Shown one piece after another: positions 1-7,341 of a DNA stretch of 31,753 bases. Location of the stretch: positions 1 through 31,753 of the forward strand of contig JAUSJS010000051.1 of NCBI GenBank assembly GCA_030647575.1. Direction: 5' to 3'. Each line of letters opens with the position of its first letter. Position 1 is the stretch's first letter. The translations under genes were made by a program, and so were the position numbers. Below the pieces are notes generated by a model. That model searched no databases and was not told the origin of the DNA. It saw only the letters and a list, made by a program, of their open reading frames with translations. Source of the DNA: Candidatus Limnocylindrales bacterium. GTDB lineage: Bacteria; Chloroflexota; Limnocylindria; Limnocylindrales; CSP1-4.

Positions 1-2
1 GC

Positions 3-308
3 GGCCTCGCAACTGACGACGCGATCCGCTCGCTGGTCATCAGCCAGCGACTCCTCGGCACGGAAGAGGTCCTCGTCATCGAGCACACCGGCTGCGGGAT
101 GCTCACCTTCGAGGACGGCCCGGTCCAGGCGTCCATCGCCGCGGCGACGGGCACCGAGGTGGACCTCCCGCTCCACGCCTTCTCCGACCTCGAAGCCAAC
201 CTGGCCGCGCAGGTCGAGCGGATCCGCTCGCATCCGTGGATCAAGGACGTCCCGGTGACGGGCGTCATCTACGAGGTGGACACGGGACGCCTCCGCAAGC
301 TGGTATAG
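3..308 (+). CDS. Beta-class carbonic anhydrase, C-terminal part (5' end outside window)
   Basis: The frame is open from the first complete codon at position 3 to a TAG at 306-308, so only about the last 101 residues are present. Near the start the protein reads VLVIEHTGCGM; the His and Cys here match the second half of the zinc site of beta-carbonic anhydrases (first Cys-x-Asp motif lies outside the window). The ending GVIYEVDTGRL is also typical of this family. The enzyme interconverts CO2 and bicarbonate using zinc and is expected in the cytoplasm. It converges on upp. The family is fairly sure; the subgroup cannot be judged without the N-terminus. Confidence 0.85.
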   Translation, partial: GLATDDAIRSLVISQRLLGTEEVLVIEHTGCGMLTFEDGPVQASIAAATGTEVDLPLHAFSDLEANLAAQVERIRSHPWIKDVPVTGVIYEVDTGRLRKLV

Positions 309-317
309 CTTCGAGCG

Positions 318-347
318 CTCGGGGGGCGCGGCAGCCGCGCCACCGAG
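318..347. terminator. GC-rich hairpin between convergent genes
   Basis: GGCGCGGC-A-GCCGCGCC at 325-341 is a perfect inverted repeat around one base, extended by an outer stem CTCGG (318-322) with CCGAG (343-347) across small bulges. It lies 9 nt after the carbonic anhydrase stop and faces the 3' end of upp. There is no T-run on either side, so it may be a non-canonical terminator or 3'-protecting structure. The remaining bases up to 517 show no gene. Confidence 0.4.
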
Positions 348-517
348 GCCAGCTCCCGGGCGCCAGAGCCTGCCCTGCGCTGACCGGATCGGCCACGCCG
401 CTACAGCCGCCTGACGGCCTCCTTCGGCGCGGCCGACAGCTCCATCCCCGGGTTCGAGCGACGACTCATCGCCGAATCTTCGCGAACACCTTGGACTTCA
501 CAACCGCGGGCTGAGTT

Positions 518-1159
518 TCAGTCCGCCCGGCCCGTCCCGAACTGGCGGTCGCCGGCGTCGCCCAGGCCCGGCTGGATGTACCCGCGATCGTTGAGTCCCC
601 GGTCCAGGGCGGCACAGTAGATGGCCACGTCCGGATGCGCCGAGGTTACGGCCTCGACCCCCTCGGGCGCGGCGATCAGGTTGACCAGCTTTATCCGCAC
701 CGCGCCCCACTTCTTGAGGACCTCGATCGCGGCCGTGGCCGAGCCGCCGGTCGCCAGCATCGGGTCGAGGATCAGGCAGAGATCCACCGTCGCCGAGTCC
801 GGCAGCTTGTTGTAGTACTCGACCGGCCGCAGCGTGCGCTCGTCGCGGAAGAGCCCCAGGTGCCAGACCTGGGCCGTCGGCATCAGCTCGAGCATCGCGT
901 CGACCATCCCGAGACCTGCCCGCAGGATCGGCACCAGCCCGATCCGCTCGTCGAGCTGGTGCGCGGTCATCGGCTCCATCGGCGTGCGGATCTCGAGCGC
1001 TCGGACGCCGACGTCGGCCAGTGCCTCATAGCCGATCAGCCACGACAGCTCGCGGACGACCTCGCGGAACTTCTTGGGCTCGGTGTTCTCGTCGCGCAGG
1101 ATGGCCAGCTTGTGCAGGACGGCCGGGTGCCGCGAGACGTGCAGGGATGGAGCGGGCAC
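518..1159 (-). CDS. upp: Uracil phosphoribosyltransferase
   Basis: Salvages uracil by joining it to PRPP to give UMP plus pyrophosphate; cytoplasmic. The 213-residue product has the usual family length. The PRPP-binding loop is visible as LILDPMLATGGSA, and the uracil-binding end as GYIQPGLGDAGDRQFGT. The GTG start at 1159-1157 is chosen because a perfect GGAGGT lies at 1170-1165, five bases upstream, and the protein then starts MPAPSLHVSRHP as expected of Upp. It is transcribed divergently from the asparaginase and appears to be monocistronic. Confident call. Confidence 0.96.
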   Translation of the reverse strand: MPAPSLHVSRHPAVLHKLAILRDENTEPKKFREVVRELSWLIGYEALADVGVRALEIRTPMEPMTAHQLDERIGLVPILRAGLGMVDAMLELMPTAQVWHLGLFRDERTLRPVEYYNKLPDSATVDLCLILDPMLATGGSATAAIEVLKKWGAVRIKLVNLIAAPEGVEAVTSAHPDVAIYCAALDRGLNDRGYIQPGLGDAGDRQFGTGRAD

Positions 1160-1327
1160 GCAACACCTCCGGGGCGACGAGATCGGATACGGGCGACGAT
1201 TTGGGCCTCAGGCCCTGCAATCGTAGCAATCGCCGCGGTATCCTCGCCTTCCACGTCCGCGACCCGCCGGCCACGCGCCAGTCGCGAGCAAGGAGCGCGC
1301 GCCAACACACCCGGAGATCCATCGATC
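1160..1327. promoter_or_regulatory. Divergent promoter region upp / asparaginase
   Basis: This gap between divergent genes holds the upp ribosome site (GGAGGT on the minus strand at 1165-1170), a 13-bp palindrome GGGCCTCAGGCCC at 1203-1215, and a TATCCT -10-like hexamer on the plus strand at 1239-1244. The same TATCCT hexamer occurs near three other starts in this window. If used, it would give a plus-strand leader of about 77 nt before the asparaginase start. The role of the palindrome is unknown. Confidence 0.35.
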
Positions 1328-2476
1328 GTGACCGCCCCGGCGAGCCCGGCCATCCCGCGTGCCAGACGCCCGACCCGACCGTCGGGGCGTGGCCGCAGCG
1401 TCCCGCCGGTCCTGGTCCGCCAGGTCCGCAACGGCATCGAAGAGAGCGTCCATCGCGGCGATATCGTCGAGGTCGATGCCGCGGGGCGCCTGATCCACCA
1501 GCTTGGCGACCCCAATCGACTCGTCACCCTGCGCTCGACGGTCAAGCCGTTCGGTGCCCTCGCCGTCATCGAGGCCGGTGGCATCGCGGCGTTCGATCTC
1601 GAGCCGGCCGAAATCGCCATCCTGGCCAGCTCGCACTCGGGCGAGGACCTCCACGTCCGCACGCTGCAGGGCCTGTATCGACGGACCGGGGTGAGCCAGG
1701 CCCACCTCGCCTGTGGCGCGGAAGGGATGCCGCTGGATGCGCTGACCGCCGCTCGCCTGGCTCGTGATGGGGAGAAGCCCGGCCCGATCCGGCACATGTG
1801 CTCGGGCCAGCACACGGTCTCGCTTCTGCTCAGCCGGCTGAAGGGCTGGGATCCGACCGACTACTGGAAGCCGAGTCACCCGTCGCAGATCGCCTACCGC
1901 GCTACGGTCGCCAGGGCCTTCGGCACGACGCCGGCGAAGCTCCAGACGGCGATCGATGGCTGCGGTCTCGAAACCTACGCCTTCCCGCTGCACGAGGTCG
2001 CCCGCGCCTACGCGATGCTCGCGGACCCGACGGCGATCCCGGCCGGCGACCGCCGCAGCGAACTGGCCGAGGGCCTGCTCAGGGTCCGTGACGCCATGCT
2101 CGCCAAGCCGGAGATGGTCGGCGGCCGGCACGACCGGCTCGACACATCGCTGATGAAGGCCGTTCCGAACCGCCTGGTGAGCAAGGCCGGCATGGAGGCG
2201 CTTCGCGGGCTGGCGATCCTGCGCGGACCACGCAATGGCACGCACACGGACGGCCCGTCCGGGATGGCGATCAAGATCGAGGATGGCGACGGCTACGACC
2301 GCGGGACCTGGGCCGCCTCGGTCGAGGCGCTGCGCCAGGCTGGCGTGCTCGATGGCGGCGCGCTCCGCGAGCTGGCTCGCTACCACCGACCGGTCACCCT
2401 GGATCCGCACGGGCGAGCGGCAGCCGAGGCGATCCCCGAATTCGAGCTCGCACCCGTGGGCGAGCTGATCGGCTGA
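1328..2476 (+). CDS. L-asparaginase II family protein (AnsA/PF06089 type)
   Basis: Probably hydrolyses L-asparagine to aspartate and ammonia. The fold is that of the rhizobial-type thermolabile asparaginase II family, unrelated to E. coli AnsA/AnsB. Family landmarks in order are LRSTVKPFGALAVIEAGG, ILASSHSGEDLHV, LACGAEGMPLD, HMCSGQHTVSLLL, KPSHPSQIAYR and, near the C-terminus, GPSGMAIKIEDGDGY. The reading frame stays open far upstream, but that part is antisense to upp. GTG at 1328 is chosen because it follows a GGAG (1313-1316) and gives 382 residues with a short basic, Pro/Arg-rich leader before the family domain. No signal peptide is evident. The family is sure; the exact substrate is inferred. 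Confidence 0.85.
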   Translation: MTAPASPAIPRARRPTRPSGRGRSVPPVLVRQVRNGIEESVHRGDIVEVDAAGRLIHQLGDPNRLVTLRSTVKPFGALAVIEAGGIAAFDLEPAEIAILASSHSGEDLHVRTLQGLYRRTGVSQAHLACGAEGMPLDALTAARLARDGEKPGPIRHMCSGQHTVSLLLSRLKGWDPTDYWKPSHPSQIAYRATVARAFGTTPAKLQTAIDGCGLETYAFPLHEVARAYAMLADPTAIPAGDRRSELAEGLLRVRDAMLAKPEMVGGRHDRLDTSLMKAVPNRLVSKAGMEALRGLAILRGPRNGTHTDGPSGMAIKIEDGDGYDRGTWAASVEALRQAGVLDGGALRELARYHRPVTLDPHGRAAAEAIPEFELAPVGELIG

Positions 2477-2503
2477 CCGAATCCGGCCTGTCGGCCGGAC
2501 CGG

Positions 2504-3829
2504 ATGCCGGGAACGACCAGCGCGACCATGGCCCTCGACGCCGATCCGTATCGCACCCTCGGCTTGTCGCGTGGCGCCTCGCTCGACGAGGTCAAGCGCG
2601 CCTACCGGCGGCTGGCCAAGGCCAATCATCCCGATGCGGCCGGCCCTGGCGCGCTTCCGCGCTTCCTGGCGATCCAGGCGGCGTACGAGCAGCTCGCCGG
2701 CGGGTCCGGGACCTCCGCGCAGGAAGGCGGGCGAGCTCCGAGTGCCCGACGACGACCCTCGGCGGCCGATTCCGATCGCACCGAGGCCACCCGGCGCGCC
2801 TATGGCGGCCGGCCACGGGAGCCTCGACCGGGCGAAGGCCCGATGGGCGGCACTCAACCGAACGCGAGAGGCCCACGCGCAGGCGGGCGCGCAGCCGGGC
2901 CGCAGGACGCGGGACGGGCGGGTCGCCCCGCCGGTGCCGCGCGAGGAAAGGCCACCCTCGGTTCGACCTCCTACGACGGGGCCGATGCCGGCCCGTTCGA
3001 GCCAGACTGGGGCGGCGCCAGCTGGTACGGCACGACCAGCGGCACGTACTGGACGATCAACCCCAAGGAGTACGCCGATCCGCGCAAGCACGGGCCCGAA
3101 TACCAGGCGCGTGCCCGGCGGACGGCAGCCGCGCAAGGGGCGGCCGCGCCCCATCGCGGCGGCGATCCGAGCTCCGGGCCGGCGTCCGACCCGACGCATA
3201 CGACCAGCACGTGGTGGGGCTCGACTTCCGGTCCCGCAGCCTCCGAATCCGAACCTCGGCCATCGACCGAACCTCGGCCATCGACCGAACCCGCCCCCGA
3301 GCGAGCCCAACCGGCGATGAAGCGAGGCCCACGATCTAGGGAGGCGGAGTCCTTCCGAGCTAATGAGTCGGCCCCGGATCCTGCGCGAGCCGCCGTCGAT
3401 CTCGGGCGCGCCCTGACCGATCCCAGGTCCGGTGGCCTGAGCGGGCGGGCCCTCCGGGCGGTGCTCGGCTGGCTCCCGATCGCGTTCGGCCTCGGCTGGC
3501 TGGTCGGCGAGCTGACCGGCTGCGGCCGGTTCGTGGCGACCTGCGACCCTTCCGTCGCACCCCTCACCGTCGCCGGTCAAGGGATCGTCCTGGCCGGCCT
3601 GCTCCTCCTGCCCGAAATTGGGGCGCTTGCCGCGGGGGCGGCCATCGTCCTCCTGGCCGCCGCCGTTGCCGCCAGCCTGGTCCTGTCCGCAACCGGTGCC
3701 GCGGCCGACGAGGGTTCGCGTCAGGCGGCACTCGGTGCGCTGCTCCTGATCGCTTGGCTCAGCGGGCTCGCGATCGCCGCCGTTCGCCGCATCCGCTCCC
3801 GCCCGCGCACCGCCCGTCCCGTATCCTGA
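2504..3829 (+). CDS. J-domain protein with C-terminal membrane segments
   Basis: An N-terminal J-domain (residues about 12-70) with the HPD triad at 42-44 should stimulate the ATPase of an Hsp70 (DnaK). It is not a true DnaJ: there is no Gly/Phe region, zinc-finger repeat or substrate-binding C-terminus. Instead there is a long low-complexity linker rich in Pro, Arg, Gly and Ser, with a conserved-looking patch SGTYWTINPKEYADPRKHG. About 120 C-terminal residues form three or four hydrophobic segments (starting ALRAVLGWLPIAFGLGWLVG), ending in a basic tail. It therefore probably anchors DnaK activity at the membrane. A second ATG at 2528 (residue 9) is an equally plausible start; neither has a strong ribosome site. 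The dtxR-like gene begins 4 nt after its stop. The client is unknown. Confidence 0.75.
   Translation: MPGTTSATMALDADPYRTLGLSRGASLDEVKRAYRRLAKANHPDAAGPGALPRFLAIQAAYEQLAGGSGTSAQEGGRAPSARRRPSAADSDRTEATRRAYGGRPREPRPGEGPMGGTQPNARGPRAGGRAAGPQDAGRAGRPAGAARGKATLGSTSYDGADAGPFEPDWGGASWYGTTSGTYWTINPKEYADPRKHGPEYQARARRTAAAQGAAAPHRGGDPSSGPASDPTHTTSTWWGSTSGPAASESEPRPSTEPRPSTEPAPERAQPAMKRGPRSREAESFRANESAPDPARAAVDLGRALTDPRSGGLSGRALRAVLGWLPIAFGLGWLVGELTGCGRFVATCDPSVAPLTVAGQGIVLAGLLLLPEIGALAAGAAIVLLAAAVAASLVLSATGAAADEGSRQAALGALLLIAWLSGLAIAAVRRIRSRPRTARPVS
3251..3291 (+). repeat. 18-bp tandem repeat inside the J-domain gene
   Basis: GAACCTCGGCCATCGACC occurs twice in direct succession (3251-3268 and 3269-3286), followed by GAACC. 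It is in frame and encodes repeated Glu-Pro-Arg-Pro-Ser-Thr in the disordered linker. The two copies are identical at DNA level, which points to a recent duplication or slippage. Confidence 0.9.
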
Positions 3830-3833
3830 GGGC
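3822..3833 (+). promoter_or_regulatory. Leaderless-type promoter -10 for the dtxR-like gene
   Basis: TATCCT at 3822-3827 is followed by exactly six bases and then the ATG at 3834, so transcription would begin at or next to the start codon. A GAGGG overlapping the spacer could act as a weak ribosome site when the gene is read from the upstream transcript. The last T of the hexamer is the first base of the upstream gene's TGA stop. Confidence 0.4.
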
Positions 3834-4583
3834 ATGCCTCGACGTCACGACCCGCGCGACCCGTCGGCCGCCGCCCAGGAGTACCTGCTCGCGCTGCGGG
3901 TGATGGCGGGCGCCGAAGACGCCGGCCGGGTCAACGCCGCGCAGATCGCGCGGCATCTCGGTGTCACCACCCAAGCCTCCAGCGAGATGTTCCGGCGGCT
4001 TGTCGCCGAGGGGTTGGTGGTCCATGCCGAGGGACGCAATCTGCACCTCAGTCCAGCGGGTCGAGCCGTCGCAGACGCCATCTTCCGCCGTCACGCCCTC
4101 ATCGAGTGGCTCCTGACGGCCGTCGTCGGTCTCGGTTGGGCGGAGTCGGACGAGGAGGCCATGCGCCTCCAGGGCGCGATCTCACCTCGCGTCGAGGCCC
4201 GACTCGACGAGATGCTCGGTCATCCGGAAACCTGTCCGCACGGCAACCCGATCGACGCCGAGACCGCCCGGCGACGGCCTGCCGGCGTGCCCTTGAGCGA
4301 GATCGAGGCCGGCCAACCGGCGACGGTCTACCGGATCACCGAAGAGGCGGAGGAGGACGCGGGCCTGCTCTCGTACCTCGAAGCCAGGGCGCTCACGCCG
4401 GGCGCCGCGATCACCGTGCTCGCCCGCAGCGAGTCGCTCGACTCGCTGACGCTGGACGGCCCGCGCGGGCGGGCGACACTGGGCCTGCGACCCGCCTCGC
4501 TCGTGCGGGTCCTGCCGGGAACGGCGGATCCGGGCCTCTTCCACAGGGTTCCAAGTCAAGCATCGGAAGGTGGCCCCAGATGA
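3834..4583 (+). CDS. DtxR/IdeR-family transcriptional regulator with FeoA-like C-terminal domain
   Basis: Layout: winged helix-turn-helix (about residues 10-75, including VNAAQIARHLGVTTQASSEM), dimerisation and metal domain (about 80-145, ending HPETCPHGNPI), then an SH3/FeoA-like domain (about 165-235). Family members are homodimeric repressors that bind operators when loaded with iron or manganese. Aligned from memory with IdeR, the ancillary ligands corresponding to His79 and Glu83 are kept (H87, E91), but the positions of His98, Cys102, Glu105 and His106 are D106, M110, Q113 and G114. The metal site is therefore degenerate and the effector uncertain. Its stop overlaps the next start (ATGA), so it is translationally coupled to the SRPBCC gene. 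Confidence 0.85.
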   Translation: MPRRHDPRDPSAAAQEYLLALRVMAGAEDAGRVNAAQIARHLGVTTQASSEMFRRLVAEGLVVHAEGRNLHLSPAGRAVADAIFRRHALIEWLLTAVVGLGWAESDEEAMRLQGAISPRVEARLDEMLGHPETCPHGNPIDAETARRRPAGVPLSEIEAGQPATVYRITEEAEEDAGLLSYLEARALTPGAAITVLARSESLDSLTLDGPRGRATLGLRPASLVRVLPGTADPGLFHRVPSQASEGGPR

Positions 4584-5059
4584 TCGAGTTCGCACGAAGC
4601 CGGCACGTCGACGCGACCCCGGAGCGGATCTGGCCGTTCGTCGAGGATGTCACGGCCTGGCCGCGCTGGTTCAGCGAGGCCGAGCGCGCCGAGGTCCTGT
4701 CCGGCGAGGGCGCGGGCCGCCGCCAGCGAATGTATGGGCATGCCCGCGGCAAGGCGACCGAGATCGACTCCGTCGTGACCGCCTGTGAGCCACCGAACCG
4801 ACTACGCTGGCAGCACGAGGCCGAGCGCGTCGATGGCAAGCCCGGGTCGGTCGTGTTCGCCCGCGAGGCCACGGCCGAAGTGACCATCCGGCCCGACCGA
4901 GTCGGATCGCTGGTGACCTATCGCCTGCTTGCGGAACCCGGGTCGCTGCTCAACACGTTCATGCTCCGGGTCCTCGCTCCCCGGCCGATCGGGCGCTCGT
5001 TCGAAGCGTCGCTCGAGCGGCTCGCCGCCCTCGCCGAAGGGTCGGCCGCGCCAGCGTGA
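4580..5059 (+). CDS. SRPBCC-family protein (polyketide cyclase/START-like fold)
   Basis: A 159-residue single-domain protein. The start ARSRHVDATPERIWPFVEDVTAWPRWF is the classic opening of the SRPBCC hydrophobic-ligand-binding fold, with the expected strand-rich middle and a final helix (SFEASLERLAALAEG). Such proteins bind lipids or other hydrophobic molecules, or act as small cyclases or stress proteins; the ligand here cannot be told. The ATG overlaps the dtxR-like stop by ATGA, and its own TGA overlaps the GTG of gltX. That places it in the middle of a three-gene coupled block. The start is fixed by the overlap and by the family N-terminus. Confidence 0.8.
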   Translation: MIEFARSRHVDATPERIWPFVEDVTAWPRWFSEAERAEVLSGEGAGRRQRMYGHARGKATEIDSVVTACEPPNRLRWQHEAERVDGKPGSVVFAREATAEVTIRPDRVGSLVTYRLLAEPGSLLNTFMLRVLAPRPIGRSFEASLERLAALAEGSAAPA

Positions 5060-6558
5060 CCGGCACCTCGGCTGCCCCGCGCGTTCGCATTGCCCCGAGC
5101 CCGACCGGCCCGCTCCACATCGGGACCGCACGGACGGCATTGTTCAACTACCTGTTCGCGCGGCACACCGGCGGGACGTTCATCCTGCGCCTCGAGGACA
5201 CCGACCAGGTCCGCAGCTCGATCGCCTACGAGAAGGACATCCTGGACGGGCTGCACTGGCTGGGCCTCGGCTGGGACGAGGGACCGGAGGTCGCCGGCGA
5301 GGCCGCTCGCGGGCCGCATGCGCCGTACCGGCAGATGGAGCGGCTGCCCAGCTACGCCGCCGCCGCGGAGCGGCTGATCGCCGCGGACCAGGCGTATCCC
5401 TGCTTCTGCACGCCCGAGCAGCTCGAGGCGGATCGCAAGGCGCAGGAAGCGGCCAGGCAGCCGCCGCGCTACGTCGGGCGCTGCGCGACCCTGACGCCCG
5501 AAGAGCGCGCCGCGCGCGAGGCCGGGGGCCGCCGAGGGGCTCTCCGATTCCGGGTCGGCGAGGGCATCGTCGCGTTCGATGACATCATCCGCGGCCACGT
5601 CGAGATCGACGTCTCGAATCTCGGCGGCGACTTCGTGATCGCCCGCGCCGACGGCACGCCGCTCTACCACTTCAGCGTCGTGGTGGACGACGCGGCGATG
5701 GAGATCAGCCACGTCATCCGCGGTGAGGATCACCTGTCCAATACGCCCAAGCACATCCTGCTCTTCCGCGCCCTCGGCTACCCCGAGCCGCGGTTCGCGC
5801 ATCTGCCGCTCATCCTCAACGCCGACCGAAGCAAGATGAGCAAGCGCAAGAGCCAGACGGCCGTCTTGGACTACATCGCCCAGGGCTTCATCCGCGAGGC
5901 GCTGGTCAACTACCTGGCGCTCCTCGGTTGGGCGACCGGCACGGAGGAGGAGATGCTCTCGCTCGATGAGATCGTCGAGCGCTTCGATCTCGAGGCCGTG
6001 CACAAGGGCGGGGCCGTGTTCGACCGCGAGCGGCTTGAATGGCTGAACGGGCAATGGATCCGCCGGCTCGACGCCGACGAGCTGATCGACCGACTGCGGC
6101 CCTTCGTGGAAGCCGAGCTGCGCGCCGGCCGGATCGACTGGATGCCCTCGGACGACGAGCTGCGCTCGTTGCTGCCGGTCATCCAGGAGCGGCTGCCGAC
6201 GCTCGGTGCCATCGGGGATCTGGTCGGCTTCCTGTGGGTGGATCAGGTGGCGGTTGACGCGGCCGGGTTGGTACCGAAGCGCTGGGATGCGGCCACCACG
6301 CGTGACGGGCTGACCGCCGCGCGAGCGACGATCGAGACCGTCGGCGAGGTCACCTTCGAAGCCGATGAGCTGGAGCCGCCCCTGCGCGCCCTGGCCGAAG
6401 CGCGAGGCTGGAAGGCCGGCGACCTGTTCATGGCCATTCGAGTTGCGGTGACCGGCCGGACAGCAACACCGCCGCTGTTCGATACGCTCGTTGCGCTCGG
6501 TCGCGAACGGACGCTGCAACGGCTGGACCGAGCGCTGGAGGTGCTCGCTTCGGCTTGA
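5056..6558 (+). CDS. gltX: Glutamyl-tRNA synthetase
   Basis: Charges tRNA-Glu (or, if non-discriminating, also tRNA-Gln) with glutamate; cytoplasmic class I synthetase. The HIGH motif appears as PSPTGPLHIGTARTALFNYL (HIGT at residues 21-24) and the KMSKS loop as SKMSKRK, with its first Lys at about residue 260. The 500-residue length is normal. GTG at 5056 is chosen because it overlaps the upstream TGA (GTGA) and places the HIGH motif at the usual distance from the N-terminus. Whether it is discriminating cannot be decided here; no gatCAB genes are in the window. Confidence 0.96.
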   Translation: MTGTSAAPRVRIAPSPTGPLHIGTARTALFNYLFARHTGGTFILRLEDTDQVRSSIAYEKDILDGLHWLGLGWDEGPEVAGEAARGPHAPYRQMERLPSYAAAAERLIAADQAYPCFCTPEQLEADRKAQEAARQPPRYVGRCATLTPEERAAREAGGRRGALRFRVGEGIVAFDDIIRGHVEIDVSNLGGDFVIARADGTPLYHFSVVVDDAAMEISHVIRGEDHLSNTPKHILLFRALGYPEPRFAHLPLILNADRSKMSKRKSQTAVLDYIAQGFIREALVNYLALLGWATGTEEEMLSLDEIVERFDLEAVHKGGAVFDRERLEWLNGQWIRRLDADELIDRLRPFVEAELRAGRIDWMPSDDELRSLLPVIQERLPTLGAIGDLVGFLWVDQVAVDAAGLVPKRWDAATTRDGLTAARATIETVGEVTFEADELEPPLRALAEARGWKAGDLFMAIRVAVTGRTATPPLFDTLVALGRERTLQRLDRALEVLASA

Positions 6559-6588
6559 TCCGGTCCCGACAGGCGCGACGACTCGCTT

Positions 6589-6619
6589 CCAACGACGTGT
6601 TAACACGCCTGGTTATCCT
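6589..6619 (+). promoter_or_regulatory. Probable Pho-type operator and promoter of the response-regulator gene
   Basis: Contains a perfect 12-bp palindrome CGTGTTAACACG (6596-6607). TGTTAACACGCCTG at 6598-6611 matches TGTTAACGCGCCGG in the pstS upstream array at 12 of 14 positions. The 11-mers at 6589-6599 and 6600-6610 share AAC-x-x-CG-type bases in phase. A TATCCT -10-like hexamer follows at 6614-6619, eight bases before the ATG at 6628; GAAGGG at 6620-6625 is a possible ribosome site. This suggests autoregulation by the encoded protein, by inference. Confidence 0.5.
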
Positions 6620-6627
6620 GAAGGGCG

Positions 6628-7323
6628 ATGGCACGCACGATTCTCGTCGTTGACGACGAGCCCACCCTTCGCGAGACGCTGGTCGATGCCCTGGAGGCCG
6701 ATGGCTTCCGGGTTATCGCGGCGGCTGACGGCCGCGAGGCGCTGACCCGCTTCCGGGCCGAGCGCCCTGATCTCGTGCTGCTCGACCTGATGCTCCCAGA
6801 GCTGTCGGGGATCGAGGTCTGTCGGATCATCCGCGCCGAATCCGGCGTGCCGATCGTGATGCTCACCGCCAAGGATTCCGAGATCGACAAGGTTGTCGGG
6901 CTCGAGCTCGGCGCCGACGACTACGTGACGAAGCCGTTCAGCCTGCGCGAGCTTTCGGCCCGGATCCGGGCCCTCTTCCGGCGCGCGGAGCAGGCGGTGG
7001 CCATCGACGGACCGCCGGCTGTCATCGATCTCGGCACCGTCCAGGCGGACCTCGGCGGGCACCGACTCCTGCGCGACGGCGAGGTCTTGCCGATTAAGCC
7101 GAAGGCGTTCGAGCTGCTGGCCTTCCTGATCCGCCACCCTGGCCAGGTCTTCACCCGCGATCAGCTGCTCGAGCACGTCTGGGGCTATGACTACGGCGGC
7201 GAGACCCGCACCGTCGACGTCCACGTCCACTGGTTGCGCAGCCGGATCGAACCCGATCCGGCCAATCCGGCGTTCATCCATACCGTCCGCGGGGTGGGCT
7301 ACGTCTTCCGTCGACCGACCTGA
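6628..7323 (+). CDS. OmpR/PhoB-family response regulator, probable phosphate-response regulator
   Basis: 231 residues: an N-terminal receiver domain and a C-terminal OmpR-type winged helix (about 130-228, with LLAFLIRHPGQVFTR and TVDVHVHWLRSRIE). The acidic pocket is D9/D10, the phosphoacceptor is D53 (LVLLDLMLPE), with T80 and K102 (VTKPF) completing the active site. It acts as a phosphorylation-dependent DNA-binding transcription factor. No kinase gene is adjacent. The nearest is the PhoR-like kinase at 12452, and the neighbours on both sides of that stretch are phosphate genes, so a PhoP/PhoB/RegX3 role is the best inference. The upstream site resembling the pstS array supports this. It is convergent with the DUF47 gene, with 18 bp between stops. 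Confidence 0.88.
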   Translation: MARTILVVDDEPTLRETLVDALEADGFRVIAAADGREALTRFRAERPDLVLLDLMLPELSGIEVCRIIRAESGVPIVMLTAKDSEIDKVVGLELGADDYVTKPFSLRELSARIRALFRRAEQAVAIDGPPAVIDLGTVQADLGGHRLLRDGEVLPIKPKAFELLAFLIRHPGQVFTRDQLLEHVWGYDYGGETRTVDVHVHWLRSRIEPDPANPAFIHTVRGVGYVFRRPT

Positions 7324-7341
7324 GCGGAGTCGCCCGGGTGC

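Noticed and set aside
450..490. GGGTTCGAG resembling a tRNA T-loop
   Set aside because: The flanking bases do not form a T-stem, and no acceptor, D- or anticodon arm can be drawn. A similar GGTTCGAG on the minus strand near 22930 failed the same test.
635..1327. A long N-terminal extension of the asparaginase
   Set aside because: It is antisense to upp and has no family similarity; the GTG at 1328 with GGAG upstream gives a normal protein.
1208..3835. An 875-codon open frame on the minus strand across the asparaginase and J-protein genes
   Set aside because: It is antisense to two genes with clear family motifs; its translation is low-complexity Arg/Gly/Ala with no domain. Long shadow frames are common in GC-rich DNA.
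4918..6606. A 562-codon minus-strand frame opposite gltX
   Set aside because: gltX has both synthetase signatures; the opposite frame has only Arg/Gly/Asp-rich sequence.
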